DNA of 64,000 nucleotides from Chlorophyllum brunneum (lineage: Eukaryota > Basidiomycota > Agaricomycetes > Agaricales > Agaricaceae), in the NCBI GenBank assembly GCA_963576785.1, contig OY756148.1, positions 496,001 to 560,000 of the forward strand, in the 5' to 3' direction. The position numbers were made by a program, and so were the translations under genes. Below, one piece after another: positions 22,611 to 34,419 of this stretch. Each line of letters starts with the position of its first letter. The stretch's first letter is position 1. The notes under the pieces are model-generated. The model did no database searches. It was given only the letters and a program-made list of their open reading frames with translations, and was not told the DNA's origin.

Positions 22611-22886
22611 GATAGTTGTTACTGTCCACTTAGCCCCAATTCCCTTATTTCCATCATGTTCAAAGACATTTGGTCCAACAGCAACCCTAACATTCTAAAA
22701 ACTTGATAAAGTACCTATTCAAAAGTAAAGCCACCTACACCATCATGAATTTCTCAGCCAAACAAAGGATCAGATAAAGAAAGTATACCTATAGGAGCTC
22801 TGGAAGATTGTAAAACATTATGAGGACATACACAAAAAGAGTTATTTGGTCAATTTGAAGATATAACAAATCCAGAGACATTACCT

Positions 22887-24480
22887 ATGTCAATACAAGT
22901 AGCAGCAACCAGAGTCTTGGGAATGCCAGCCCCTGGGTCTAGGTATGCCCCTGACTTTGATTCAAAGAACCCAGAGAAGTTGAAGGAATTTTTGGAGAAG
23001 TTTGAAGAGTTGGCAGGGAAGTGTAGTTTGACAGAGAAAGAGAAAGTGAAGGTAGTGGTAAAGTATGTGGATAGGGGGACAAAGAAGTTCTGGAAGAGAT
23101 TGGAAGGGTTTGGTAAGGATTATGGGAAGTTGAAGAAGAAAATTGTTAGGGCTTACTTAAAGACACTCCTTGATAATAAACTCACAGTTATAGAGCTTGT
23201 TAAGCTAGTCAAAAAGTCAGCAAAGGGCAATATTGAAGATGAAAAAGATCTAGATACTTACTATTGAAGGTTTTGGATCATTGCAGCAGATCTGATTGAG
23301 GCATCCATTATTACTAACAGGCAATGCAATGAGTATTTTTGGAAAGGGATCTCTTAAGAACTACAACATGCTATTAGTGATTAGTTGGAGGCACATAACA
23401 AGAGCTTTGAGAGTGATCAGGTACCAGAAATTGCAAAGACAATAGAGGTAGGGTGGTTTGTGTTAAGGAAGGCAGCAACAAGAGGAGGATGGGGGCAGAT
23501 GTTGAGGAAGGGGAAGAAGTCAAAGGTCTTAAGTGATAAGAAGTCAAGTAATGGGGTGATTGGGGTAGAGATGGGGTTAGAATCAGACAGTGATGACAAA
23601 CAAGTTGCAAGGAAGGCTGGAAAGAAGGATGTCAGAACAAAGAGGGTAAGATTTGAGGAGGAAGGAAGAAAGAGAATGGATACAAGGGAAGAAGTGGAGG
23701 AACTCACCAGGAAACTCTTACAATTGGATGTCAAAGATAACACATATACCAAAGCTTATGCACAACTTTTTATCATTGAACCAAGCCTCATTAGCAAGCT
23801 CCCACTACTACCTCAATTCAGTATTAATGCTACTATGGTTACAAATATGGGAGTGGCACCCATATTGCAATTATATACTCTGCAAATGACTACAGCAGTA
23901 CCATATAGTCCATTCTGTTACTTCAATAAGAAGCAAGATTGCTGCCTTAGGATATGCCCAGGGGTACAGAAATATATCCAACAAGGATAGATTACTTGAC
24001 AGCCAACTGGATACATCATGTATACAGATGGCAGCCCCATTGAATGTCACCCTGGAGGACTCAAGGCTGCAGTTGACCTCAAGTTTGGTTTAAACAGGGC
24101 AACATCCATAATGTCTAGTCAACAAGATCCTCTATCACATATGGCAAGTATACTAACATCAACAGCATTCAGTTCATTTATTAGTGCTATGAAGGTTGAA
24201 GAGTCAGAGGAGGAGTTTGTGTGGGGAGCAATAGCAGAGTTGGAGAAGGATGTGGAGGAGATAGATGAGTTTGTAGTAATGAGGGCACAAGAGAAGAAAG
24301 AGGCAGTGAAGGGAGCAGATAGGAAGGAAGCTGGGAAGAAGGGGAAGTACATTAGTCAGGAGGGAGAAAAGAAGGCAGCTGTTACTCACCAACCAGCATA
24401 TTGACAGGAACCATGGCTTGCAGACCCAGAAGTACCATTCTATATCTTCTAATAAATTCTTGATGTAGAAGTTCCAAATC
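22887..24480 (+). pseudogene. gypsy-2 Gag region
   Basis: The first piece (22887-23267) reads MSIQVAATRVLGMPAPGSRY, then a Gag-like helical region (LKEFLEKFEELAGKCSLTEK, VKYVDRGTKKFWKRLEGF). Frames at 23385-23990 and 24018-24404 continue with highly charged text (for example VRFEEEGRKRMDTREEVEEL) and a Cys-containing stretch, CYFNKKQDCCLRICPG, that may be a degenerate zinc-binding region. Stops separate the parts. Gag would be the structural particle protein. Confidence 0.75.
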
Positions 24481-24629
24481 TCAAGGTTCATGATCTATTG
24501 GCACTTAGTGGCAATCTTCACAAGGAGATGGTCAACCAGATATGTACTCAGAACAAGACATCAATGGTTAGTGCAGCCTTAGCATCAGTTTCAGATATTC
24601 CATTGGAATTTGCAATACCACTTTGAGAG

Positions 24630-25076
24630 GTGGAGGTAGTAGTAATGGGAAGATATCAGGAGTTGGGACTACTGGATGAAGGCTCAGAGATTGTGATTGT
24701 GCATGAGGATTTGTGCAAAGAGCTGGGGATGGAGTTTAACAAAGAGAGGAAGATGACAATACAAATAGCAAATAGAGGGAAAGAGAATATGATTGGCTGT
24801 GTTAAATATTTGGAGTTGGAGATTAGGGAAGTGAAAACTTACACACATGCATTTGTGGTTCAATGGGTGCCATTTAGGTTGTTGCTTGGGAGGCTATGGC
24901 AAAAGGGGGTGAAGTTGGGGAAGGTTGAACAGGTGGATAGAAGCATGGATATTGAGATATCAGATCCTGGGTTAGAGGGGAAAAGGGTTGTAGTACTGAC
25001 ACAGGAGAAGATAGGGGAGCAATTGAAGGGAGGATTATGGTGCTATGAGAAGATGGTGAGGAAGAAAAGGGGATAG
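24630..25076 (+). pseudogene. gypsy-2 aspartic protease region
   Basis: The retropepsin-like motif LLDEGSEIVIV appears near residue 15, followed by VPFRLLLGRLWQKGVKL, which resembles the second conserved retropepsin segment (a hydrophobic loop then G-R). In this lineage the active Asp is followed by variable-Gly-Ser, so D-E-G-S is acceptable. The frame ends at 25074-25076 and is only a fragment of pol. Confidence 0.7.
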
Positions 25077-25439
25077 AGATTCAAGTGAAGGACAATATAC
25101 TCACACATATAATTCTCTTGTCTTTGCTCATGTATGACACTGAGGCACACTGCCTTGCCTACAAGAAGGTTGCAAACAAGGTTTAACCAGTCCCTGGAAC
25201 AATGTCAAAAGATGTCAGGATTATTTGAAAGTTTTCCAAGGACCTATTGAAGACCTTACCATGGTTGTCACCTTATCCACTGCCATTTTCACCAGGTATT
25301 TGTTTGATACAGGAGAGGATAGATGAGTTGGGGTTGCTGAGAAATGAATTCTTGTGGGGAGAGGAAAGGAAGTTGGTGGCATAGGTACTGGTGATGAATG
25401 AGAGAGGATTAGTATAGGATGAGACAGAGAAAAGGAGGT

Positions 25440-25853
25440 TTCATGATGAGTATTTCTTATCTATAAAGGTTCCTGTGCAGAAACATATCCCATAGGCCCA
25501 AAAGTCATTGCCAATTCTGCCTGGTATTTGCAAGAACATCATTGATTTGATTCAAAAGAAGGTTGAGTCTGCTATCTATGAAGCATCATATAGCTTCTAT
25601 TGATATCAGTGGTTTACAGTCACAAAAAAGGACAGGAACATACGAATTGTTCATAATCTCACTCCTCTTAATACTGTTACCATTTGTGACTCTCAGGAGC
25701 CTCCTCTCATTTATTTCTATGCCAAACAATGCTCTGCTTGCAGTATCTACTCTGGATTGGATCTTTTTGTGGGCTACAATCATTGCATATTAGCAGAGGA
25801 ATCTCGGGATTACACAACATTTGACACACCTCTAGAGACTATGTACCTCACTG
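25440..25853 (+). pseudogene. gypsy-2 RT, N-terminal part, cut by LINE L2
   Basis: Decayed RT text includes KKDRNIRIVHNLTPLNTVTI and then YSGLDLFVGYNHCILAEESR, the motif-A region, ending in a TMYLTV-type phrase exactly where LINE L2 begins. The phrase resumes at 34420 as HLTVLFQG, so the interruption is an insertion. Confidence 0.85.
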
Positions 25854-26161
25854 TTTTTTTTTTTTCAACAATTTATATAGCAGTGCTCAATTGTAGTTTG
25901 TGTGTACATACATACAAAGGCAGAACATACAGATTATTTAGAGCAAGGAGAGTAAACTATAAGTAAACTAACCCCATGAGACTTGACACCATCTAGTACA
26001 TACACTAGAGAGATATTTGGTACCTAAGTCATTCAATGAGAGAGAGAGAGAGAGAGAGGAAATCAGAAAGGAGAGAGTGAAAGAGAGAAACTGATAGAGG
26101 AGAAAACTATCAACTTACAGTCACAAGGGGAAACAACGAATGGTACTAGCATGTGGGGGGC

Positions 26162-26466
26162 TGTTATGAACTATAGATAGATAGTATATTCCTATCATGC
26201 ACCCATTGCACTCATTATTCCTATGTATCCATTTCATCCCCTGTTTCATCCCTTATGGCTGTACTCCTACTGACTCATTCTACTTGTCCCTTATGACTCC
26301 CTTACTCTGTTCCCTTATTATTAGCACTCACCACTAGTATATAAAGTGTAGTAATACTTGATGTATTCCATACACTTTACCAATCATATCATCCCTTCTT
26401 CTTTACTCTACTTCCTTGTCTTTATCCAAAGACTTGTAACCTGAGTTCTAGACTAAGGTTATAACA
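26162..26466 (+). repeat. 5' LTR of gypsy-1 (305 bp)
   Basis: TGTTATGAACTATAG...GGTTATAACA. It contains TATATAAAG and, downstream, ACACTTTACCAA, the proposed transcript 5' end. Confidence 0.95.
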
Positions 26467-26467
26467 T

Positions 26468-26479
26468 TTGGTAAAGTGT
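26468..26479 (+). promoter_or_regulatory. Self-priming primer-binding site of gypsy-1
   Basis: TTGGTAAAGTGT lies one base after the LTR and is the exact reverse complement of ACACTTTACCAA in the same LTR, as in gypsy-3. Confidence 0.8.
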
Positions 26480-26559
26480 CATTTGACTCACCTTGCAAGA
26501 GAGGTGTCACTATTTGTAGCTAGGCTTGGAATAATAGCCTCCGACTAAGATGACAGTAT

Positions 26560-27756
26560 ATGAGCAGCAGTAGCTCATCAAGAACACCAAGAAGACCAAG
26601 AGCTCCGAGACCAACAGACATCTAGGGATCACCAGTAACTACTGGATCCAAATGATGAACAGAACCAGAAATCCCTGAAGGCCTTAAGTGGCAGAAATCC
26701 AATTACAGCATAGACAAAGACACAGCTCTTTTTGAGACCCTATTCAACACAGATGTTGCCGAGACCACATCCAACATAGAAATTGCCAAGACTCCATTCA
26801 ATACAGAAATCACCAAAGCCACATCCAATATAGAAATTGCCGAGACTTACAAAAACAGAGAATCTGAAACATTTGACATAGAAGTCACCAAAACCTACAA
26901 AAACAAACACAGCAAATCAGAGACAGAATCAGAAATGGCCAATGAAATCAACTTCCCAAAGAACCTAGCCTTGGAACCAGGATACTTCAATGGAGATAGA
27001 ACCAAGTTTGACAATTGGTGGAGAGCAATGTCCTTATGGACACTCTTCAACAAGATCGATGACAATGAACAAAAGATAATTGGGCTCCTGGCATGGATGA
27101 AAGGAGGACTAGCAGGTTCTTATGCCAATGCCAAGTTACAGACAATTCAAGACAAGAAAATACCGGCATTCAATAACTTTGCAAAGGAGATGGTAGCCAC
27201 CTTCTCCTTGGGGAATAGGAAAGCTATAGCAGAAGGAGAAATCAAGTTGTTCAAACAGGGAAAGAGGAACACTGCAGACTTCTTAATAGAGTTCGAAGTA
27301 TTGAAAACCCAAGCAGGGACAGATGACACACATGCCATATTCTTCCTCAAACAATATACCAGAGCAGACATTATCCAAACCATTGTAGGCTATCCATCAG
27401 CCTCAATCCCAGACACTTACAGCAAATGGAGGAACACAATTCTTGCAGTAGGACAAGAATACAAAATGGCAGACATCACCTGAGGAGACATCAGAATAAG
27501 CACAGGAGTCACATATAGAGGTGGAGGACAACTAATGGAGATTGGTAGACAGAGGGCAGATACCGATCAGAATGGCAAACCAAGATGTTTCAACTGCAAC
27601 CTATATGGACATATCACCAAATATTGACACAAGAAGACAAAGGTCACATATACCAAAATAATGTGCTATAATTGTGGCAAGTAAGGCCACATTTCAAATA
27701 ATTGCAAAGTACCAAAGAAAGCACACATCAGAGAGGTTACCAAGGAGACTGAGTAA
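26560..27756 (+). pseudogene. gypsy-1 Gag
   Basis: Aligns with gypsy-3 Gag from the ATG at 26560. The longest open part, 26935-27483, reads PKNLALEPGYFNGDRTKFDN, the conserved Gag core. Zinc-knuckle text (CNLYGHITKYCH-like, with a TGA; CYNCGK followed by TAA) is recognisable at 27590-27720. The acidic N-terminal repeat region has more repeat units than gypsy-3. Confidence 0.88.
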
Positions 27757-27839
27757 GAAGAAGAAGCAAAGAAGGATTTTGCCAAAGTAGGTGCAAACCC
27801 ACAAGCCAATAAACCTAGAGCTCCTGTTTTACTTCACAA

Positions 27840-30055
27840 TAGATGATATGTAATTTCACAGAAATGGAACTCGATGCACAAACTTTTCCTTGACTCAACA
27901 ATCAGAACAAAGAAGGGACCTAAACAAATCACCACACTGGTAGATTCTGGATGCACCTACACATACATAGTACAGAGAATAGTAGAAGAAGAACAAATCA
28001 CAACCAAACCCCTCAAAACCCCAATACGAGTAATCAATGCTGACAGAACCAAGAACAAGAAAGGAGAAATAACAGACATGGCACAACTGGTATTAAGCAA
28101 TGGTAAACACATGGAAGAAATCAAAGCAATGGTAACACAACTGGAGAGCACAGACCTATATCTTGAACACAACTGGCTAGTCAAACACAACCCAGAAATT
28201 GACTGGACAAACAACATAATATGCTTCAATAGATGTCCAAAGGATTGCACCACACACCACAACAACATATGGTTCAACGAGAGGATACGCACGGTAAAGG
28301 AACACATAGAGGAAAAGAAAACTGATCAAACAAACCTAGAAGACTTACCAACATATCTACAGCAATATATGCACCTGTTCAACAAGAAGAACTTTGACAA
28401 ACTGCCAGAACACATGATATGGGACCATGAAATAAACCTGACAGAAGATGCACTGCCAGTACTACAGTCCAAAGTCTACCCAATGACATTAATGGAGAAA
28501 CAAGAACTGCAGAAATTCCTCAACAAGAATATTGCTTCAGGACAAATTCAACCATCACAGTCCCCCTATGCCACCCCATGCTTCTTTATACCCAAGAAAG
28601 ATGGAACTAAATGACTGGTACAAGACTATAAGAAGCTAAATGAACACACAATCAAAGACAAGATACTGCTTCCACTCATAAGTGAAGTTATTGACTGACT
28701 CAAGAATGCAAAAGTCTTTAACAAACTCAACATCATCTGGGGATACAACAATGTCAGGATAAGAGAAGGCAATGAATGGAAAGCAGCATTTGTAATGAAC
28801 AACAGACTATTCGAGCCAACAGTTATGTTTTTTGGAATAAGTAACTTGCCAGCAACATTCCAAAGGATAATAAACATGGTCTTTCGAGAGATGCTACATG
28901 AAGGAGCAGTCATCAACTACATGGATGACTTTGTCATACCTGGGACCACACAACAAGAACTTGAAGACAGGACAAAACAATTTCTCGATATTGCAGCAAA
29001 ACACCAACTATATTTCAAAAGATCAAAATGTTTATTTAACGCGAAGAAGATACCTATATTAGGATTTGTGGTTGGACAGGGCAGTGTTAAAATGGAGGAG
29101 AAAAAGGTGAAAGTGGTGAAAGAATGGCCAACACCCAAATCCCTGAAAGATGTCGAGAAATTCCTAGGATTTGCAAACTTCTACCAACAATTCATATATG
29201 ACTTCAGCAACATTGCAGCCCCACTACACAAGTTGAAGAAAAAAGACACACAATGGATATGGACAGAACAACAGCAACAAGCCTTTGAAAGAATCAAGGA
29301 AAAGGTCACAAGCAAACTGGTATTAGCAATGCCACAAGACAAGGAATAATACAGAGTAGAAGTGGATGCATCAGGATATGGAGTAGGAGTGGTACTATCA
29401 CAGAAACAGGAAGAACACTGGCACCCATTTGCATTCCACTCAAGAACAATGACACCAGCAGAACAAAATTATCAGATCTATGATAAAGAACTACTAGCCA
29501 TTTGAGAAGTGATTAAAACCTAGAGACAATACCTGCTTGATGCCAACAAACCATTTGAAATTTGGACTGATCACAAGAACCTGGAATATTTCCAAAAACC
29601 ACAACAACTCACAGGACAACAAGCAAGGCAGCAGATGGAACTACAAGAATACCATTACATGCTGAAACACATCCCTGGAAAGACTAACACAAAAGTAGAT
29701 GTCTTATCGAGATTAACAAAAACCAATACCATACGAGACAACACCAACATTACCTTACTACCTGATCATTTGTTCGATGATAACACAATCACTGTGATCC
29801 GACCAATATGGGAAATCTCAGGAGAAGAGAATCTGAAACACTGACTACAAAAGGAAACAAAAAGGGAAACACAATGGCTGAAGGAAAAGGAGAAACAACC
29901 AAAGAAGATATGGGAGACAGATGGAGTGCCGATGTTTGAAGGAAGAATATATGTTCCATCCAACAGCCAAATATGACAAGAAATACTTTGACAACACCAT
30001 GATGAGACAGATATAGGACACCCAGGACAACACAGAATGATTGAACTCCTTAAAC
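27840..30055 (+). pseudogene. gypsy-1 Pol, protease to integrase start
   Basis: Protease DSGCTYTYI (about 27946), RT with YATPCFFIPKKDGTK and YMDDFVIPGTT (28918), RNase H with [10 protein letters not shown] and WTDHKNLEYF, then the start of the integrase zinc region. Stops at 28612, 28696, 29347, 29503 and elsewhere replace residues that are intact in gypsy-3. A solo LTR splits it at 30056. Confidence 0.93.
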
Positions 30056-30361
30056 TGTTATGATCTTAGTCTAGGACTCAGGTTGTAAGTCTTTGGATAA
30101 AGACAAGGAAGTAGAGAGAAGAGAAAGGGATGATACAATTGGTAAAGTGTAAGGAATACATCAAGTATTACTACACTTTATATACTAGTGGTGATAGCTA
30201 AGAATAAGGGAGCAGAGTAAAGGAGTTATAGGGGACAAGTAAAGATGAGTCAGTAAGAGCACAGCCATAAGGGATGAAACAAGGGATGAAATGGATACAC
30301 CAGAATACTGATTATAATAGGTGCATGATAGGAATGTACTATCTATCTATAGTTCATAACA
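30056..30361 (-). mobile_element. Solo LTR of the gypsy-1/gypsy-3 family
   Basis: A 306-bp antisense LTR (reverse complement TGTTATGAAC...GATCATAACA) flanked by the perfect 5-bp duplication TAAAC at 30051-30055 and 30362-30366. The pol frame of gypsy-1 resumes directly after it. It marks a complete insertion followed by LTR-LTR recombination. Confidence 0.95.
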
Positions 30362-30366
30362 TAAAC

Positions 30367-31571
30367 GAAGTTATTGGTGGCCTCAAATGTACAACAATGT
30401 TAAATGATACATTAGAGGATGTGAGGTATGCCAACAAAACAAAATACTCCAAACAAGACTGACAACACATCTCTATCCATTACTAATACCAGTGGAACCT
30501 TGGGAAGAAATATCAATTAACATGATAGGACCACTACCAGAGTCAAAAGGATATAATGCAATACTTGTCATAGTTGATTGTTTCAGCAAAATAATCAGAC
30601 TATGCACAGTTAACACAATCTTAACATCCGAGGAGCTAGAAGATATCTACTGAGATGATATATGGAAAATACATGGAATACCCTGCAGAATCATCAGTGA
30701 CAGAGGTCCACAATTCACATCAAAATTCATAGCAGAGCTATGTCGAGCAACTGGCACCCAAAGAAACTTATCCATGGCATACCACCCACAAACTGATGGT
30801 CAAATAGAGTGCATTAACCAGGAGGTCGAAACATACCTCAGAAATGTAATAAACCATGCACAGAACAATTGGAAAAAATGGCTAGCCATAGCAGAATTCC
30901 AATACAATGACAAAATCCATACCACCACCAGATATTCACCATTCGAAATAGTTTATGGACGACACCCCTGGAAAGGAGATATAATAAACATTACCAAAGC
31001 ACCTGCAATCACGGAATGAATACAGGACTTACAAAATATGCAACAAGAGGCAATGAAGATATTACAACATAGCCAGATGCAAATGGAGAAACGCAACAGT
31101 ACCAAACCAGAACATGAGTATATTCTAGGAGAACAAGTATGGCTCAAGGCAAACAACATCAGGACAACAAGACCAACCAAAAAGCTAGATCACAAATGCT
31201 ATGGACCATTCTGGATAAAAGCAAAAATAGGTGAAACAAGTTACCAACTGGAGTTGCCTGAAACATGGGCAATACATGACATGGTTAACAGTAAACTCCT
31301 CTCCCTCTATCAAAAACCTGAGTTCGACAGCCAGTGCACCCTACCACCACTGATGCCCGAGATCATCAACAATGAAGAACAATACAAAGTAGAAGAGATC
31401 CGAGGATACCACACAAGAGGATGGCAAAATCAATTTCTAGTACACTAGAAAGATTATACCTCCGAAGAAGACACATGGGAGGATGAGTCAGAACTGGAAA
31501 ATGCTAAGGAGGCAGTTCAAGAATTTCTAGACAAGATTTCAAGGATGAAACCTATAAAAAGGGAGGGGTAA
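30367..31571 (+). pseudogene. gypsy-1 Pol, integrase core and chromodomain
   Basis: It continues after the solo LTR: integrase catalytic text (IIVSDRGPQF-like at 30690, QTDGQIECINQE at 30790), the GPY/F-type region GPFWIKAKIGETSYQLELP and a chromodomain EEIRGYHTRGWQNQFLVH, then a TAG where gypsy-3 has Trp, and SEEDTWEDE. It ends near 31571. Confidence 0.9.
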
Positions 31572-31639
31572 AAAGCAACAATTATGAACAACAAGCCTCA
31601 CATTACAAGGGATCACTATATCCAATGCACCTCACACTA

Positions 31640-32553
31640 TATCCACTGCACCCTAGACTTTGCCAATTACCTCCACAACACACCATGCACACTGAACGCA
31701 AACCCACCCCCTTCCCAGCCAATGACACAGAGTTCAAACAAGAGCTCAACAACCTCCTTGACATCCAGTCCACCAAAGACCAGATCAAACACTATACTGC
31801 CACAACCAAAGGACTCATGTACATTGCCCATGCTATCAACAACCTCCAAATCCAAGCCAAAGCCCTGAGCCATATTCTACTTGTTACCACCACCAGAGCC
31901 CTCCCAGCTGCCACGTCAACTGGAAAACACAAACTTATGAAGGAGTTATTGGATAAAGCAGCCACTGATCTTAACATATTGGTGCACTCTGATGCAAAGA
32001 AATACATCCAAAGTGCCTTAATTATGATAGGTAAAAGACTCAATCATCTTACTGACTCTAGCAACAACCCCACCTATAGACTTGCTTGAAGGCTAATAGA
32101 TCTTGACTCATACATCCCCACTACCTTACCTGATAAACTGCGCTACCACAAAGATGATAAACAGGAATGGTTAGATAAAGGGATAGAGGGAATCAACAAA
32201 TCAGTCCCAGACCATCTAATGGAACCAGATATGCAAGACAAAGTAGATCACCTCCTTATACAACTACCCAACATGGACCCACCAACCAAACCAATAATAT
32301 TCAACCCACCACCATCTTATCTTACACTCAAGGATAGAGGACAATTTGAAGAAAACTAATAGTTCACAACCTCATTGCCACTGAGACTAACAACACTGCT
32401 ACATTCCGAGGATGCACTGTAGCCCTCTTTAGAGGAGGACAAGACCATGCCCCCTTCTGGATAGGATGTTGATGCAAGTCAGGAACTCCAATGATTGGTC
32501 CTACTAAATGCCAACTCGCTAACACCTTACACAAAGAACAAGATGACAAGTAG
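31640..32553 (+). pseudogene. gypsy-1 third frame (ORF3) relic
   Basis: It aligns with the intact 62663-63559 frame of gypsy-3. A start-like MHTERKPTPF lies at 31685, and a C-terminal DHAPFWIGC, stop, CKSGTPMIG matches PHAPLWIGLQRVDKTPLIG. It has stops but the two ends are clearly conserved. There is no signal peptide or membrane segment. Confidence 0.75.
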
Positions 32554-32596
32554 ACTATGACACTTCATGGGGTCATGAACATAAAAAGGGAGGTAT

Positions 32597-32901
32597 TATT
32601 ATGAACTATAGATAGACAGTATGTTCCTATCATACACCCATTGCACTCATCATTCCTATGTATCCGTTTTATCCCCTGTTTTATCTCCTATGGCTATACT
32701 CCTACTGACTCGTTCTACTCATCTCCTATGACTCCCTTACTCTGTTTCCTTATTATTAGCACTCACCACTAGTATATAAAGTGTATTAATACTTGATGTA
32801 TTCCTTATACTTTACCAATTGTATCATCCCTTTCTTTTATCTCTACTTCCTTGTCTTTATCCAAAGACTTGCAACCTGAGTCCTAGACTAAGGTTGTAAC
32901 A
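32597..32901 (+). repeat. 3' LTR of gypsy-1 (305 bp)
   Basis: It begins TATTATGAAC (TG changed to TA) after the purine run AAAAAGGGAGG and ends GGTTGTAACA, followed by GGGGC. Confidence 0.95.
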
Positions 32902-34419
32902 GGGGCACTGCCCAGACACCATGGGAGATATGAGTTTTGAAAGAATAGTAGATAAGCAGAAATGAGAGAGATAGAGAAATGAGCATTGAAATCCATAACC
33001 GGGGGAGCAAAAGAAAAATGAAAAGAAGAAAGAACTCATACAGGCACAGACCCAAACCTCTGATAGATTTGACGATGTAGCAGAATTGATCCTGCATGGA
33101 TATGAAGGGGGACAGGTTCTGGGGGAAAGCTGAACACCAACAGGTTGTGACGTAAAAAGTTAACAAGCTTCTTAATGGTGGTGATGCTGAAGTGATGATC
33201 AAAGCATTGACATCAATAGAGGATATATGATCTAGTCTGGACCAGTTGGTTGTCACAGTGATGACAGGATAGATCCTTGTTAGGGAAAAATCTAAGTCAG
33301 TATTTGCCAATTGGGGCATGGTATAGGATAGCTTGGCAGGCTCACGCAAAGAGCTGGGGGTGATAGCCACATTCTTGAATCCATAGACTGGAATTGATAT
33401 GTGTGGGTAGGGCAGAGGCTCTGTTTTCTTGTACTGGAAGGTGGAGGAAGAAGCTGCCACAGTAGCTCTTGAATCTGAACATGGCTTGCCACATGTAAAT
33501 AGCGCATTCAGCAGATTTCTTGCATAGGAAGTTGAGGGAGTTGGGGACTTGGTAGTTTCAACTTTGGTTAGGCCAGGCAATTGTCTGTATCCAGTTATGA
33601 GTAGCTCATTGTATTCTATATTTACACTTGGCAGTGTATAGTAGAAGGAAAGACAGTGTTAGTCTGACTTGTGGAACCAGGCCAGAAGTGCCTTCAAGGT
33701 AAGTATAGACTATTGCTAGCATGAGTGCAGCAAACAGTTGGGTAGGAGCTGAGAGGCTGTGAGAGAGTCAGTGAACACATGAATGTGTTTGACCTCAGTG
33801 TAGTTGTTTGTGGCAAGAACCTTAATGATGCTAAGGTACTGCGTGACAAGTTCAGTATCAGTGGATGTGGTACCTCTAAGCCTTTTCATGGCTGAACTCC
33901 CTCTGTCCAGTGTTGAATAGTGGCCATAGCTATGTATTGGCTAGCAAGTGGGTTGGGGTTGGGGTGGACTGAGCCATCCATGCCTATAATGATGGACTTG
34001 GGGTCCATCATTGCCTTCATTGCTATATTGTCCCAAAGTTGCTTCAAGAGGTGGGGGTCATCCCAGTTGAATCCTGTGAAAGATATATTAGTGGGGAAAA
34101 GATCCAGTAACCTACATCCAGGCCATGAAGTTTTAGAAACAGAGTTGAAAGATTCTACATATTTAGTCTCAGGGGTGGGGTGGGAAATATCCATTACTAC
34201 TCCAAGTGTCTTCTTCTTCTGAATCTCCATGAAATTCTTGATGTGAAGTTGATGAGGGGAAGAGTGATATTCCTTCGTTAACTTCAAGAGTGCATATTCA
34301 TCATCCAGAGGATGAATCCTCGACATTTGTTGTTTGGCCAACTTGTGAAGATGTAGTTTGATGGGCATGAGTCCCGCAAGAGACTCAATGCTACTGGTAG
34401 GAGAGGTGTGGAATGTCTT

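Larger units (their letters stand above)
26162..32901 (+). mobile_element. Chromodomain Ty3/gypsy element gypsy-1, decayed
   Basis: A full-length copy of the same family as the intact element at 57518-63960. It has 305-bp LTRs, the self-priming type primer site, gag, pol, a third frame and the target duplication GGGGC (26157-26161 and 32902-32906). It inserted into LINE L2. The LTRs differ at many positions, mostly transitions. All frames carry stops, commonly TGA or TAG where gypsy-3 has CGN or TGG. A solo LTR of the same family is inserted at 30056-30361. Confidence 0.95.
25854..34419 (-). mobile_element. LINE L2, antisense, 5' truncated, interrupted by gypsy-1
   Basis: It starts with a 12-base poly(T) at 25854-25865 followed by the complement of the LINE 3' tail, and runs to 34419, with gypsy-1 at 26162-32901 inside it. 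Without gypsy-1 it is about 1.8 kb: 3' UTR plus the C-terminal RNase H region (33886-34419 reads MPIKLHLHKLAKQQ, HIKNFMEIQKKKTLGVVMDI, IIIGMDGSVHPNPNPLASQ). The LINE-specific flank ATG[T/C]ACCTCACTG is present at 25841-25853 and 34420-34432, a 13-bp duplication with one C/T change. It is 5' truncated, as is typical of target-primed reverse transcription. Confidence 0.92.
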